Shown here: positions 56,574 to 64,000 of the stretch, piece by piece | Numbering within the stretch: position 1 is the first letter of the stretch | Layout of the letters: each line of letters begins with the position of its first letter | DNA from: Pseudoalteromonas spongiae UST010723-006 | Lineage (GTDB): Bacteria > Pseudomonadota > Gammaproteobacteria > Enterobacterales > Alteromonadaceae | Length of the DNA: 64,000 nucleotides | NCBI RefSeq assembly: GCF_000238255.3 | Contig: NZ_CP011039.1 | Coordinates: forward strand, 1,785,001-1,849,000 | Reading direction: 5' to 3' | The notes under the pieces: model-generated | The model's input: the letters and a program-made list of their open reading frames with translations, nothing else | Told to the model about the DNA's origin: nothing | Database searches by the model: none | Program-made: the position numbers and the translations under genes

Positions 56574-57922
56574 TGGATAACGTACATATTCTATTGGTTG
56601 AGGACGATACTGCTCAAAATGAGTTAATCGCTGCAATGTTAAGTGCTGAGGGGTTTACCGTTACAGCGACATTTAGCGTGGAAGAAGCTATTGTGGCGCT
56701 TAAAGCTGATAATCGCATTAGCTTAATTTTTAGTGATTGGAAACTAGGCCAATTAAGCGGGCTTGAATTATTAGAGTTTACGCGAAAAAACAACTTCCCT
56801 GTGGGTATTGTTATTGCCACAGCTTACGGCTCAATTGATCATGCTGCACTTGCCATTGAAAAAGGCGCGGATGACTATTTAGCAAAGCCATTTCAGCGCC
56901 AAGAGCTATTACTGGCACTCGCCAAAGCAAATAAAGCCAATCAGTTACGTTTAACCAACCAAACGCTTAATAGTCAACTGAGCCAACAAGATAGCATGGT
57001 CGATTTGATTGGCAGTGCCCCATGTATGCAAAAGGTATTTCAACGTATTGAAAAAGTGGCTTCCACTAACGCAACCGTTTTAATTAGTGGTGAAAGCGGA
57101 ACCGGAAAAGAGCTTGCAGCGCGTGCACTTCATAAAATTTCACCGCGCAAAAGTAGCCCATTTATTGCGATTAACTGTGGCGCAATTCCTGAATCCATTG
57201 CCGAAGCTGAATTATTTGGCGCCAAAAAAGGGGCTTTTACTGGAGCTAATCAAGATAAGCTCGGAAAATTTGCCGCGGCCGACGGTGGTACTTTATTTTT
57301 AGATGAAGTAGCGGAGCTTAGCCCGCAGTTACAAACTAAACTACTGCGCTTTTTACAAGAGGGGGTGATCACCCCGTTAGGCTGTCACCAAGAAGTAGCG
57401 CTTGATGTACGTGTGATTGCAGCAAGCCATAAACAATTATTAGCACAAGTTGAAGAAGGCCTATTTCGCGAAGACTTGTATTATCGCTTAAACGTTGTGC
57501 CTATTCATATGCCAGCACTGCGTGAGCGAAGTGAAGACATCGGCAAGCTTATTCATTACTTTAAAGACAAATTTAGCCAACAGTATGGTGGAGATATTGA
57601 GCCATTAAGTGCGCACACGTTAAAACAGCTATTAAGCTACCCGTGGCCTGGTAATGTTAGGCAGCTGTCAAATTGCATTGAGCGTTACGCGCTACTTGGC
57701 GATGAGGACGAACTATTAGAGAGCCTTACACACGAAAACGGGCAACTCCAGCAAGGCGGTCAATATATTTTGCCTAGTGAGGGAATAGATTGGCATCAGT
57801 TTGAACGCGATATTTTATTGCAATCGCTTAAACGCTGTGAAAATAATAAAACTGCAGCCGCAAAATTATTAGGGCTAAGTTACAAAGCCTTTTTATATCG
57901 ACTCGAAAAACACCAAATTTGA
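56573..57922 (+). CDS. Sigma54-dependent response regulator (NtrC family)
   Basis: 449 residues. REC domain (1-120) with phospho-acceptor Asp55 and Lys104; AAA+ domain (about 145-370) with Walker A GESGTGKE, the sigma54 contact loop GAFTGA and Walker B GGTLFLDEVAEL; C-terminal Fis-type helix-turn-helix ENNKTAAAKLLGLSYKAFLYRLEK. It activates RNA polymerase-sigma54 from enhancer sites. The best local target is the divergent gene at 54322-54858, which has a matching promoter and palindrome. Confidence 0.93.
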   Translation: MDNVHILLVEDDTAQNELIAAMLSAEGFTVTATFSVEEAIVALKADNRISLIFSDWKLGQLSGLELLEFTRKNNFPVGIVIATAYGSIDHAALAIEKGADDYLAKPFQRQELLLALAKANKANQLRLTNQTLNSQLSQQDSMVDLIGSAPCMQKVFQRIEKVASTNATVLISGESGTGKELAARALHKISPRKSSPFIAINCGAIPESIAEAELFGAKKGAFTGANQDKLGKFAAADGGTLFLDEVAELSPQLQTKLLRFLQEGVITPLGCHQEVALDVRVIAASHKQLLAQVEEGLFREDLYYRLNVVPIHMPALRERSEDIGKLIHYFKDKFSQQYGGDIEPLSAHTLKQLLSYPWPGNVRQLSNCIERYALLGDEDELLESLTHENGQLQQGGQYILPSEGIDWHQFERDILLQSLKRCENNKTAAAKLLGLSYKAFLYRLEKHQI

Positions 57923-58001
57923 CCGTTTATCATTAAATTTCACATTGTGTATGTTTTTGCATTAAGCTAAAGCCACATTTACTCGAAGGTTAGGAGCGAC
58001 A

Positions 58002-58244
58002 ATGAGTGGCACAACGATGATTGTGATGATCGTATTTGTCTCAGTAGGTTTTGGCGTATTGGCAGATATGTACAACAAGCACATTAAATTTAAAGAGAAG
58101 ACGTTAAAACACAATCAAGCAAATGATGCACAAACAGAAGATTTAAAACAACAAATCACCAAGCTAACTGAACGTGTTCAAGTACTCGAAAAAATTGTAA
58201 CGGACGATGGCTACCAAGTAGCGAAAGAAATCAATAAGTTATAA
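58002..58244 (+). CDS. PspB-like small membrane protein
   Basis: 80 residues: one N-terminal membrane helix (MIVMIVFVSVGFGVLADMY, about 6-24), a basic linker and a C-terminal coiled coil LKQQITKLTERVQVLEKIVTD. The layout and the RVQVLEKIV heptad resemble phage-shock protein B, which tethers PspA or PspC at the inner membrane. No pspA, pspC or pspF is in this window, so a stand-alone paralogue is possible. Own terminator follows. Confidence 0.7.
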   Translation: MSGTTMIVMIVFVSVGFGVLADMYNKHIKFKEKTLKHNQANDAQTEDLKQQITKLTERVQVLEKIVTDDGYQVAKEINKL

Positions 58245-58279
58245 AAAAAGCGCTAAGTATTTTACTTAGCGCTTTTTTT
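58243..58279. terminator. Bidirectional terminator, PspB-like gene / methyltransferase
   Basis: AAAAAAAGCGCTAAGTA-TTT-TACTTAGCGCTTTTTTT, a ten-bp perfect stem overlapping the stop codon of the 58002 gene. Confidence 0.93.
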
Positions 58280-58300
58280 GTTTTGCATCGGCTACTTATT

Positions 58301-59224
58301 TTACGCTAGACGATAAACCAGCGCTTTTAAATTTGCGCCATCTGGCTCTTCAAAACTCGGAGCCGCTGGTAGTCTTTCAACAAAGCTCAGTCGCCCTTCG
58401 GTGGCGTCACTTATCATCTCGATAAACAGGTTTTCTGAGACATCAGGGCTGTTAGCACATAACAATAGCTGCGTATTGCTGTGGCATAAATCCGGCAAAC
58501 GGCGTAAAATTTTTTGATAATCTTTGGTTAGTACGAAACTGCCTTTTTGAAAACTCGGCGGATCAACCACAATTAAATCAAATGGCGCGGCCTTTTTTAA
58601 TTTACCAAATGACTTCAAAATATCGTGAGGTAAATAACTAATATTTTCCGCCACCTTATTTAATCGATGATTATCAGCCCCCGTACGCAACACTGATTTA
58701 TTCATATCCATATTAATAACTTGTTGAGCGCCACCTAATTTAGCGACAACCGAAAACGCACAGGTATATGAAAATAAGTTAAGTACTTTTGCATCGTGAC
58801 TATTATTTTTAACAAACGCCCTGCCCTCACGCATATCAGGAAAAATACCCGTATTTTGCGTTTTGGTTAGTTGTACCCAATATTTGGCGCCAAGTTCAGC
58901 AACTTCGAATCGGTCTTGCACCTCACCAAACGGTACAGACACTTGCGTATCACGTCCGGCACGATACTGAAACACAAGCCCTTTTGCGTTAAATCCAGCA
59001 GCTTGCTGCGCTTGCCAAACGGCTTCTGTTAGAGCGTTTTGCGTTGTTTCATCAATTATGTTGTAGCACGCAAGAAATAAATACGGCGGGTACCAATCTA
59101 AATTGATGAAATTAGTTTCACCTTGGCTATCACCGCGGCCATGGTAAACACGGCACACTTCATCGTTAAACGGTGCGCCTTTGGCAATAGCGCTTAGTAA
59201 ATTGGTTAAATCGATATTAGGCAT
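58301..59224 (-). CDS. Class I SAM-dependent methyltransferase (RlmI/RlmK-like fold)
   Basis: 307 residues. The SAM-binding motif [20 protein letters not shown] (about 147-166), an acidic residue in [10 protein letters not shown] and the catalytic loop [22 protein letters not shown] place it with rRNA large-subunit methyltransferases such as RlmI and RlmL C-terminal domain. There is no PUA domain, so it is not RlmI itself; the substrate is unknown. It overlaps the uvrB stop by eight bases and is likely co-transcribed with it. Confidence 0.85.
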   Translation of the reverse strand: MPNIDLTNLLSAIAKGAPFNDEVCRVYHGRGDSQGETNFINLDWYPPYLFLACYNIIDETTQNALTEAVWQAQQAAGFNAKGLVFQYRAGRDTQVSVPFGEVQDRFEVAELGAKYWVQLTKTQNTGIFPDMREGRAFVKNNSHDAKVLNLFSYTCAFSVVAKLGGAQQVINMDMNKSVLRTGADNHRLNKVAENISYLPHDILKSFGKLKKAAPFDLIVVDPPSFQKGSFVLTKDYQKILRRLPDLCHSNTQLLLCANSPDVSENLFIEMISDATEGRLSFVERLPAAPSFEEPDGANLKALVYRLA

Positions 59225-61232
59225 TTATTAATTCTTGATGTAATTGTTGAATTTGATCGCGTACGCTTGCTGCCTTTTCAAATTCAAGGTCTCGGGCAAA
59301 CGCCAACATTTCAGATTCAAGCTGTTTGATTTTCTTGTTAATTTCATCGGCTGATAAAATTTCAGCGGTCGCTTTACTGACCGTTCTCTTACTTGCTTTC
59401 GGCGCATCATCAACTTGTTCACCCACGTCCATAATGTCGGTGATTTTCTTATTCAGGGCTTGTGGCGTAATGCCGTTATCTAAGTTGTATTGGTGCTGAA
59501 TACTGCGTCTACGTTCGGTTTCGTCAATTGCCCGCTTCATCGAATCTGTTATGCGATCCGCATATAGAATTGCGCGGCCGTTAATATGACGGGCAGCACG
59601 ACCAATGGTCTGAATAAGCGACCGGGTTGAACGCAAGAAACCTTCCTTGTCAGCATCTAAAATCGCCACCAAAGACACTTCTGGCATATCTAACCCTTCA
59701 CGAAGCAAGTTAATTCCGACCAGCACATCAAATACACCCGCACGTAAGTCACGAATAATTTCAACACGTTCAACGGTATCTATATCAGAGTGAAGGTAAC
59801 GCACTTTTACATCGTGATCATTTAAATAATCGGATAAATCCTCAGCCATGCGTTTGGTTAATGTGGTAACTAATACACGCTCGTTTAGCTCAACACGCTT
59901 ATAAATTTCAGATAATAAATCATCCACTTGCGTTCCGACTGGGCGAATTTCAAGTTCCGGATCTAATAGGCCTGTTGGACGAATAACTTGCTCGGCTACT
60001 TCGTTATTGGAGCGTTCTAATTCATAATCGCCAGGCGTTGCCGACACATAAATCGTTTGCGGCGAAATCGCTTCGAATTCTTCAAACTTTAACGGACGAT
60101 TATCAAGTGCCGATGGTAAACGAAAGCCATATTCCACAAGGTTTTCTTTACGACTGCGATCGCCACGATACATTGCGCCTACTTGCGATACAGTTACGTG
60201 TGATTCATCAATAATCATTAACGCTTCATCAGGCAAGTAATCAAGCAATGTCGGTGGTGGCTCGCCAGGTGCCCGGCCCGATAAATAACGCGAGTAGTTT
60301 TCAATGCCCGAGCAATATCCCAGCTCGCTCATCATTTCAATATCATATTGGGTACGCTGTGCAACGCGCTGCTCTTCAACTAAACGGTTATTATCAAGTA
60401 ACTGTTTACGACGAATTTTCAACTCTTCTTTAATGTTGTCTATTGCCGCTAAAATCTTTTCACGCGGCGTTACATAGTGGGTTTTCGGGTAAATTGTGGC
60501 GCGAATAATATGCCGTTCCACCGCGCCTGTAAGTGGATCAAAAATGCTTAAGCGGTCCACTTCATCGTCAAACATTTCAACGCGAATAGCCATGGTTTCA
60601 GATTCAGCAGGAAAAATATCTATTACTTCGCCGCGCACACGATAGGTACCACGTTGAAAATCAATGTCATTGCGGGTGTATTGCAGTTCAGCAAGTCGGC
60701 GCAGTAAGTCACGCTGATCTATGGTGTCACCTTGCTTTATCAGTAACATCATCTTTAAATAAGAGTCAGGATCGCCCAAACCGTAAATTGCCGAAACTGA
60801 AGCAACAATAATAACGTCTTGTCGCTCAAGCAACGCTTTGGTTGCAGATAAACGCATTTGTTCGATGTGGTCGTTTATTGAAGCATCTTTCTCAATAAAG
60901 GTATCACTTGCAACTACATACGCTTCTGGCTGGTAATAGTCGTAGTAAGAAACAAAGTACTCCACGGCATTTTCAGGAAAGAACTCTTTCATCTCACCGT
61001 ATAGCTGAGCTGCTAGGGTTTTGTTATGCGCCAAAATAATGGTCGGGCGATTTAGCTCTGCAATAACATTCGCCATGGTAAAGGTTTTACCTGTACCGGT
61101 AGCACCCAGTAAGGTTTGGTGGGCCAATCCTGCTTCGAGTCCATCAACTAGTTGCGCGATGGCAGTGGGTTGATCGCCATTGGGTTTAAAGGGCGATACC
61201 AATTTGAAATCTGAAACATTTTCTTTACTCAT
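59217..61232 (-). CDS. uvrB: Excinuclease ABC subunit B
   Basis: 671 residues (E. coli 673). Walker [14 protein letters not shown], the beta-hairpin [14 protein letters not shown], helicase motifs including DESHVT and QTIGRAARH, and the C-terminal UVR motif [21 protein letters not shown] that binds UvrC. Damage verification in nucleotide excision repair. I did not find a clear LexA box before the start, but the gap to the MATE gene is only eight bases, so they may share a promoter. Confidence 0.98.
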   Translation of the reverse strand: MSKENVSDFKLVSPFKPNGDQPTAIAQLVDGLEAGLAHQTLLGATGTGKTFTMANVIAELNRPTIILAHNKTLAAQLYGEMKEFFPENAVEYFVSYYDYYQPEAYVVASDTFIEKDASINDHIEQMRLSATKALLERQDVIIVASVSAIYGLGDPDSYLKMMLLIKQGDTIDQRDLLRRLAELQYTRNDIDFQRGTYRVRGEVIDIFPAESETMAIRVEMFDDEVDRLSIFDPLTGAVERHIIRATIYPKTHYVTPREKILAAIDNIKEELKIRRKQLLDNNRLVEEQRVAQRTQYDIEMMSELGYCSGIENYSRYLSGRAPGEPPPTLLDYLPDEALMIIDESHVTVSQVGAMYRGDRSRKENLVEYGFRLPSALDNRPLKFEEFEAISPQTIYVSATPGDYELERSNNEVAEQVIRPTGLLDPELEIRPVGTQVDDLLSEIYKRVELNERVLVTTLTKRMAEDLSDYLNDHDVKVRYLHSDIDTVERVEIIRDLRAGVFDVLVGINLLREGLDMPEVSLVAILDADKEGFLRSTRSLIQTIGRAARHINGRAILYADRITDSMKRAIDETERRRSIQHQYNLDNGITPQALNKKITDIMDVGEQVDDAPKASKRTVSKATAEILSADEINKKIKQLESEMLAFARDLEFEKAASVRDQIQQLHQELINA

Positions 61233-61240
61233 ATTTCCCT

Positions 61241-62623
61241 CTAAACAGTGTGTGGCACAATACTATTATGGCATTTGGTTAACTGCTTTTTAAACCATGT
61301 GTATGAAACGCATGCTGTGAATAAGTTACCCACTAACGCACCAATAAATAGCCCTTGTAAGTCGCCGATTAAACTACCGACATAGGCAAATGGCAAATAA
61401 AACACAAATAAGCGTACAATACTAAGTACCAGCGCGTGCATTGGCTTGTGTAATGCGTTTAATGATGAATTAGTTAAAATTATAATACCCTGCAAACCGT
61501 AGCCTAACGGTAAAATGTAGATAAACAGTTTTATCACATCGATAACACTTTGCTCTTCAGCAAATATATGGCTTATCACACCACTTAACGCGATAAGCAC
61601 TAGGTAAATAACGAACTGCCATATAAGTACAAACTTCAGGCTCGCCATATAAGCTGCCTCAACACGGTCGTAACGATTTGCACCGAAATTTTGGCTAATA
61701 AAAGGTGGTAGTGTCATAGAAAGTGCTAACACCACAATACTGGCGATTGATTCGATACGACTTCCCACACCAAATGCCGCCACCGCATGCGCGCCATAGC
61801 TTGCGACAATCGCAGTCATAATTGCCATTGCTATCGGCGTTAGCATATTTGCACTGGCTGCTGGTACGCCAATTTTTAGCATTTTTACCGTTGCAGTCAT
61901 AAAGCTTTGCTGACACTTTTCCCAAGCCACAAGTTTGCGTTTAATAATCAGTAGATAAAGAATAAAGGCAACACCAAATGACCAGGCAATAACACTCGCA
62001 ATCGCAGCACCTTTAATGCCCATGGCAGGCACTGGTCCAAAGCCAAAAATTAAAATAGGGTCCAAGATTGCGTTTATCACCCCCGCCCCGCCCATAATAA
62101 TGCTGGGTGTTTTAGTATCGCCGCTAGCACGCAAAACGGCGTTACCAATCATTGGGGTAATAAGTAGCGCGCTGCCGATAAACCAAACCGTCATATAATC
62201 ACGAATATAAACCAGCAGTTCTGGTGTCGCGCCAAGTAATGTAAAAATCGGTGTGATCAGTAAATAGCCAATAAATGACGTCACCACAACTAACAATGCA
62301 GACACGATTAATGCGACTGCACCATCGAAACGCGCTTCAGCGTGATTATTTGCACCAAGTGCTTTAGCAATTATTGCCGATGTGGCGATACTGAGGCCTA
62401 TTGCAAGGCTGATAACCGTAAATGTAACCGGAAAGGTAAAACTAATTGCAGCAAGTTGTTCTGTGCCCAACATACTGACAAAAAAAGTATCGACAATATT
62501 AAACAACATTAAGGTGATCATGCCGAAAATCATTGGCACGGTCATTTTAACAAGTGTTTTTTCAATCGGCGCTTCGAGAAGCGATGCGGCGCTATTTGCT
62601 GATTGCGATTTAGACTGTTGCAT
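61241..62623 (-). CDS. MATE-family multidrug efflux transporter
   Basis: 460 residues with twelve predicted membrane helices in two halves of six. The first helix region shows [30 protein letters not shown] and the second half [35 protein letters not shown], typical of NorM/DinF-like exporters. Exports cationic drugs in exchange for Na+ or H+. I start at ATG 62623, after AGGG; the in-frame start at 62734 would add 37 residues that look non-coding. Upstream of uvrB with an eight-base gap. Confidence 0.88.
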   Translation of the reverse strand: MQQSKSQSANSAASLLEAPIEKTLVKMTVPMIFGMITLMLFNIVDTFFVSMLGTEQLAAISFTFPVTFTVISLAIGLSIATSAIIAKALGANNHAEARFDGAVALIVSALLVVVTSFIGYLLITPIFTLLGATPELLVYIRDYMTVWFIGSALLITPMIGNAVLRASGDTKTPSIIMGGAGVINAILDPILIFGFGPVPAMGIKGAAIASVIAWSFGVAFILYLLIIKRKLVAWEKCQQSFMTATVKMLKIGVPAASANMLTPIAMAIMTAIVASYGAHAVAAFGVGSRIESIASIVVLALSMTLPPFISQNFGANRYDRVEAAYMASLKFVLIWQFVIYLVLIALSGVISHIFAEEQSVIDVIKLFIYILPLGYGLQGIIILTNSSLNALHKPMHALVLSIVRLFVFYLPFAYVGSLIGDLQGLFIGALVGNLFTACVSYTWFKKQLTKCHNSIVPHTV

Positions 62624-63898
62624 GAGGACCCTTATATAAGCACCGCAACATTCTAATGAAATGAGCGCGTTGATACCATCGCAAATTAACTTTTTACAAA
62701 CCCGCCCAACCAATGTAAACAAAAAGTAAACCAAAAGAATTCTATATTTACATTTGATTTATATAAATACACTGATATTCCGATAGATACTCAGTTAGTA
62801 ACAGCTAACAACCACTGCTCCGACTAGTTTTTACACAACAACTTGCGCAATAAACATACCGAGATTACATTTCGAACAATTTTCAACCAAAAACCATCAA
62901 ATAAATTAAATCATTGAATTTATTAGCAAATATTTTTTATTTGAAAACTATTGCATTTCTCTTACAACCGATAAATAAAGGGCTTGGTTATGTTCTCAAA
63001 GATTCATAAACAGAGTTATCCACAGATTTAGTGGATAACTAAATGTAGCCCTTTATTAATCAGCGATTACAAAAATAAATATGTCATAGAGTGCGCTAAT
63101 ATCAGTATCAAAAAAATTGCCAAGAAAAATATTGATACTTTTTCACTAGTGATTAATTCATTAATCGTTAGGTAAATCAAAATACTTATTATTAGAACCA
63201 ATTGCGCGTTTTATTTGCTCTTTGCTCTTAGCTCTTAAATAAGTATAAGGCGATTTACAACCGAGTATGTCTTTTTATTAGTGTCGGATAAGCGAAAACG
63301 ATACTTTTTAAGTTCCCAATCTCCTTATAGTTAAACTAGGCATAGCGTATTGTTTTTTAGCATTACACGTTTTCACTAATTTAATTGTTCTGGGCTTAAT
63401 TCTAATTATGATGAGTATTTGTGCCTTTTAGCTTCTTTATACACTCGAGTTTGAGATGTATCGCCACCGTTTTGCATTAGCCTGTCAGTTCAGTGAAGCA
63501 AATAAATCACAAAGTATTCGTAAATGCTCGCTTTAACATTTTATCTAAAAACACAGTTATAAGCCTGTATCCTATTGAGAATTAGACATTGTGAGTTTGA
63601 CTCAGTAATCAATAGCTTTTAGATATCCACCAATAATCGCTGATTATTTAAAAGTGTTAAAAGTAAAAACCAAGTTCAGTGTTTATATCATCCGTAAGCA
63701 CAATTTTAAGGTAATAAAATGAATGGCAAGGTAGCGAGTGTCTAATTTTTGACTTTAGATACTTCATTTTAATATGTAATTTCCATCATTTTTAAAACAC
63801 TAATGAACAAATAACACACGAAAGCAGTTAAAAAACTAGCAAGTTGCACAACAAATATGCATTCAAACCACTTTTTTAACTTTCTTAATTAATAGTTG
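62624..63898. other. Long AT-rich non-coding region
   Basis: About 1.27 kb between the MATE gene and the tRNA-Asn promoter with no frame above 60 codons and no recognisable gene remnant. It holds the nested inverted repeat at 62974-63057. It may be a decayed region, contain an unrecognised small RNA, or act as spacer before a tRNA cluster. Confidence 0.6.
62974..63057. repeat. Nested inverted repeat with a DnaA-box pair
   Basis: Outer arms AATAAAGGGCT (62974-62984) and AGCCCTTTATT (63047-63057) are perfect inverted copies. Inside, GTTATCCAC (63015-63023) and GTGGATAAC (63031-63039) form a nine-bp stem. The left inner arm with its next base is TTATCCACA (63016-63024), a perfect DnaA box; the right arm read in reverse is TTATCCACT, one mismatch. 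Two facing boxes could bind DnaA or the stem could be an RNA hairpin. Confidence 0.65.
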
Positions 63899-63927
63899 TT
63901 GACACTTCCCCATGCTGTCATTAATAT
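63899..63927 (+). promoter_or_regulatory. Strong sigma70 promoter of tRNA-Asn
   Basis: Consensus -35 TTGACA, 17-bp spacer, -10 TAATAT, followed by a GC-rich discriminator (GCCCC) typical of stringently controlled stable-RNA promoters. Confidence 0.85.
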
Positions 63928-63952
63928 TTCGCCCCGTTGAGAACAACGCCAT

Positions 63953-64000
63953 TCCCCCTTAGCTCAGTTGGTTAGAGCGACGGACTGTTAATCCGCAGGT
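63953..64000 (+). tRNA. tRNA-Asn (anticodon GTT), 3' end outside the window
   Basis: Acceptor TCCCCCT, then TA, D arm GCTC-AGTTGGTTA-GAGC, anticodon stem ACGGA/TCCGC-like with loop CTGTTAA giving GTT. The window ends in the variable loop, so the T arm and acceptor pairing cannot be checked. It reads AAC and AAU. Confidence 0.9.

Noticed and set aside
58002-58244. Complete phage-shock operon
   Set aside because: Only a PspB-like protein is present; no pspA, pspC or pspF in the window.
62974-63057. Replication origin
   Set aside because: Only two DnaA boxes, no dnaA, dnaN, gidA/mnmG or parAB nearby and no cluster of AT-rich 13-mers.

Overview
The window looks like a chromosomal segment of a marine gammaproteobacterium of the order Alteromonadales, most likely Pseudoalteromonas or a close relative. 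This rests on the AT-rich base composition, the gene content (tamAB, syd-truC-yqcC, a VolA/Pla-1-type lipase, topA-sohB-yciK) and small families typical of Vibrio/Shewanella/Pseudoalteromonas (DUF2069, DUF2310, DUF2789, DUF3301, DUF3549). The assignment is inferred from families and synteny, not from a database search. Nearly all of the window is ordinary core genome. There is no prophage, CRISPR array, transposase, restriction system or toxin cassette.

Layout. 0-3.4 kb: metE (cut by the left edge) and divergent metR, with MetJ- and MetR-like operators between them. 3.4-9.3 kb: an AI-2E-family membrane protein, an SDR39U1-type epimerase, the ybbA-ybbP ABC system and divergent tesA. 9.7-11.3 kb: tRNA-Pro(GGG), a zinc-dependent phospholipase C-like protein and a small lipoprotein. 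11.4-23.7 kb: topA, a large Ig-like surface lipoprotein, a dicarboxylate/amino-acid symporter, sohB, a VolA-like lipase and yciK. 23.7-28.7 kb: a TusA-like protein with perM, then an unknown gene-bepA-arsC-wrbA-DUF2069 run. 28.7-36.2 kb: yqcA, truC, yqcC, DUF3549, DUF3301, a CsrB-type regulatory RNA, a GNAT enzyme, small proteins, syd and queF. 36.2-42.5 kb: tamA-tamB-cyclophilin. 42.7-46.7 kb: an RraB-like protein, a response regulator-CheC fusion with a diguanylate cyclase, a periplasmic thiol peroxidase and adk. 46.8-53.0 kb: a MITE-like element, cstA, htpG, an anchored carbohydrate-binding-like protein and recR. 53.0-58.3 kb: a PadR-regulated membrane protein, a secreted 178-residue protein, a divergent sigma54-type two-component system and a PspB-like protein. 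58.3-64 kb: a methyltransferase, uvrB, a MATE exporter, 1.3 kb of non-coding DNA and the start of tRNA-Asn.

The strongest non-coding discovery is at 31829-32221 on the minus strand. It is an RNA gene of about 390 nt with 26 GGA motifs, many in hairpin loops, an intrinsic terminator and a promoter. It lies in the yqcC/syd neighbourhood where E. coli carries csrB, so it is very probably the CsrA-sequestering RNA.

Other signals outside genes are a sigma54-like promoter plus a perfect 16-bp palindrome upstream of the 178-residue secreted protein, next to an NtrC-family regulator; a MITE-like element of about 315 bp with 19-bp inverted ends, with a decayed relative 4.5 kb away; repeated candidate PadR sites; and a nested inverted repeat containing a DnaA box pair in the long gap near the right end. 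Many convergent gene pairs share perfect bidirectional terminators.
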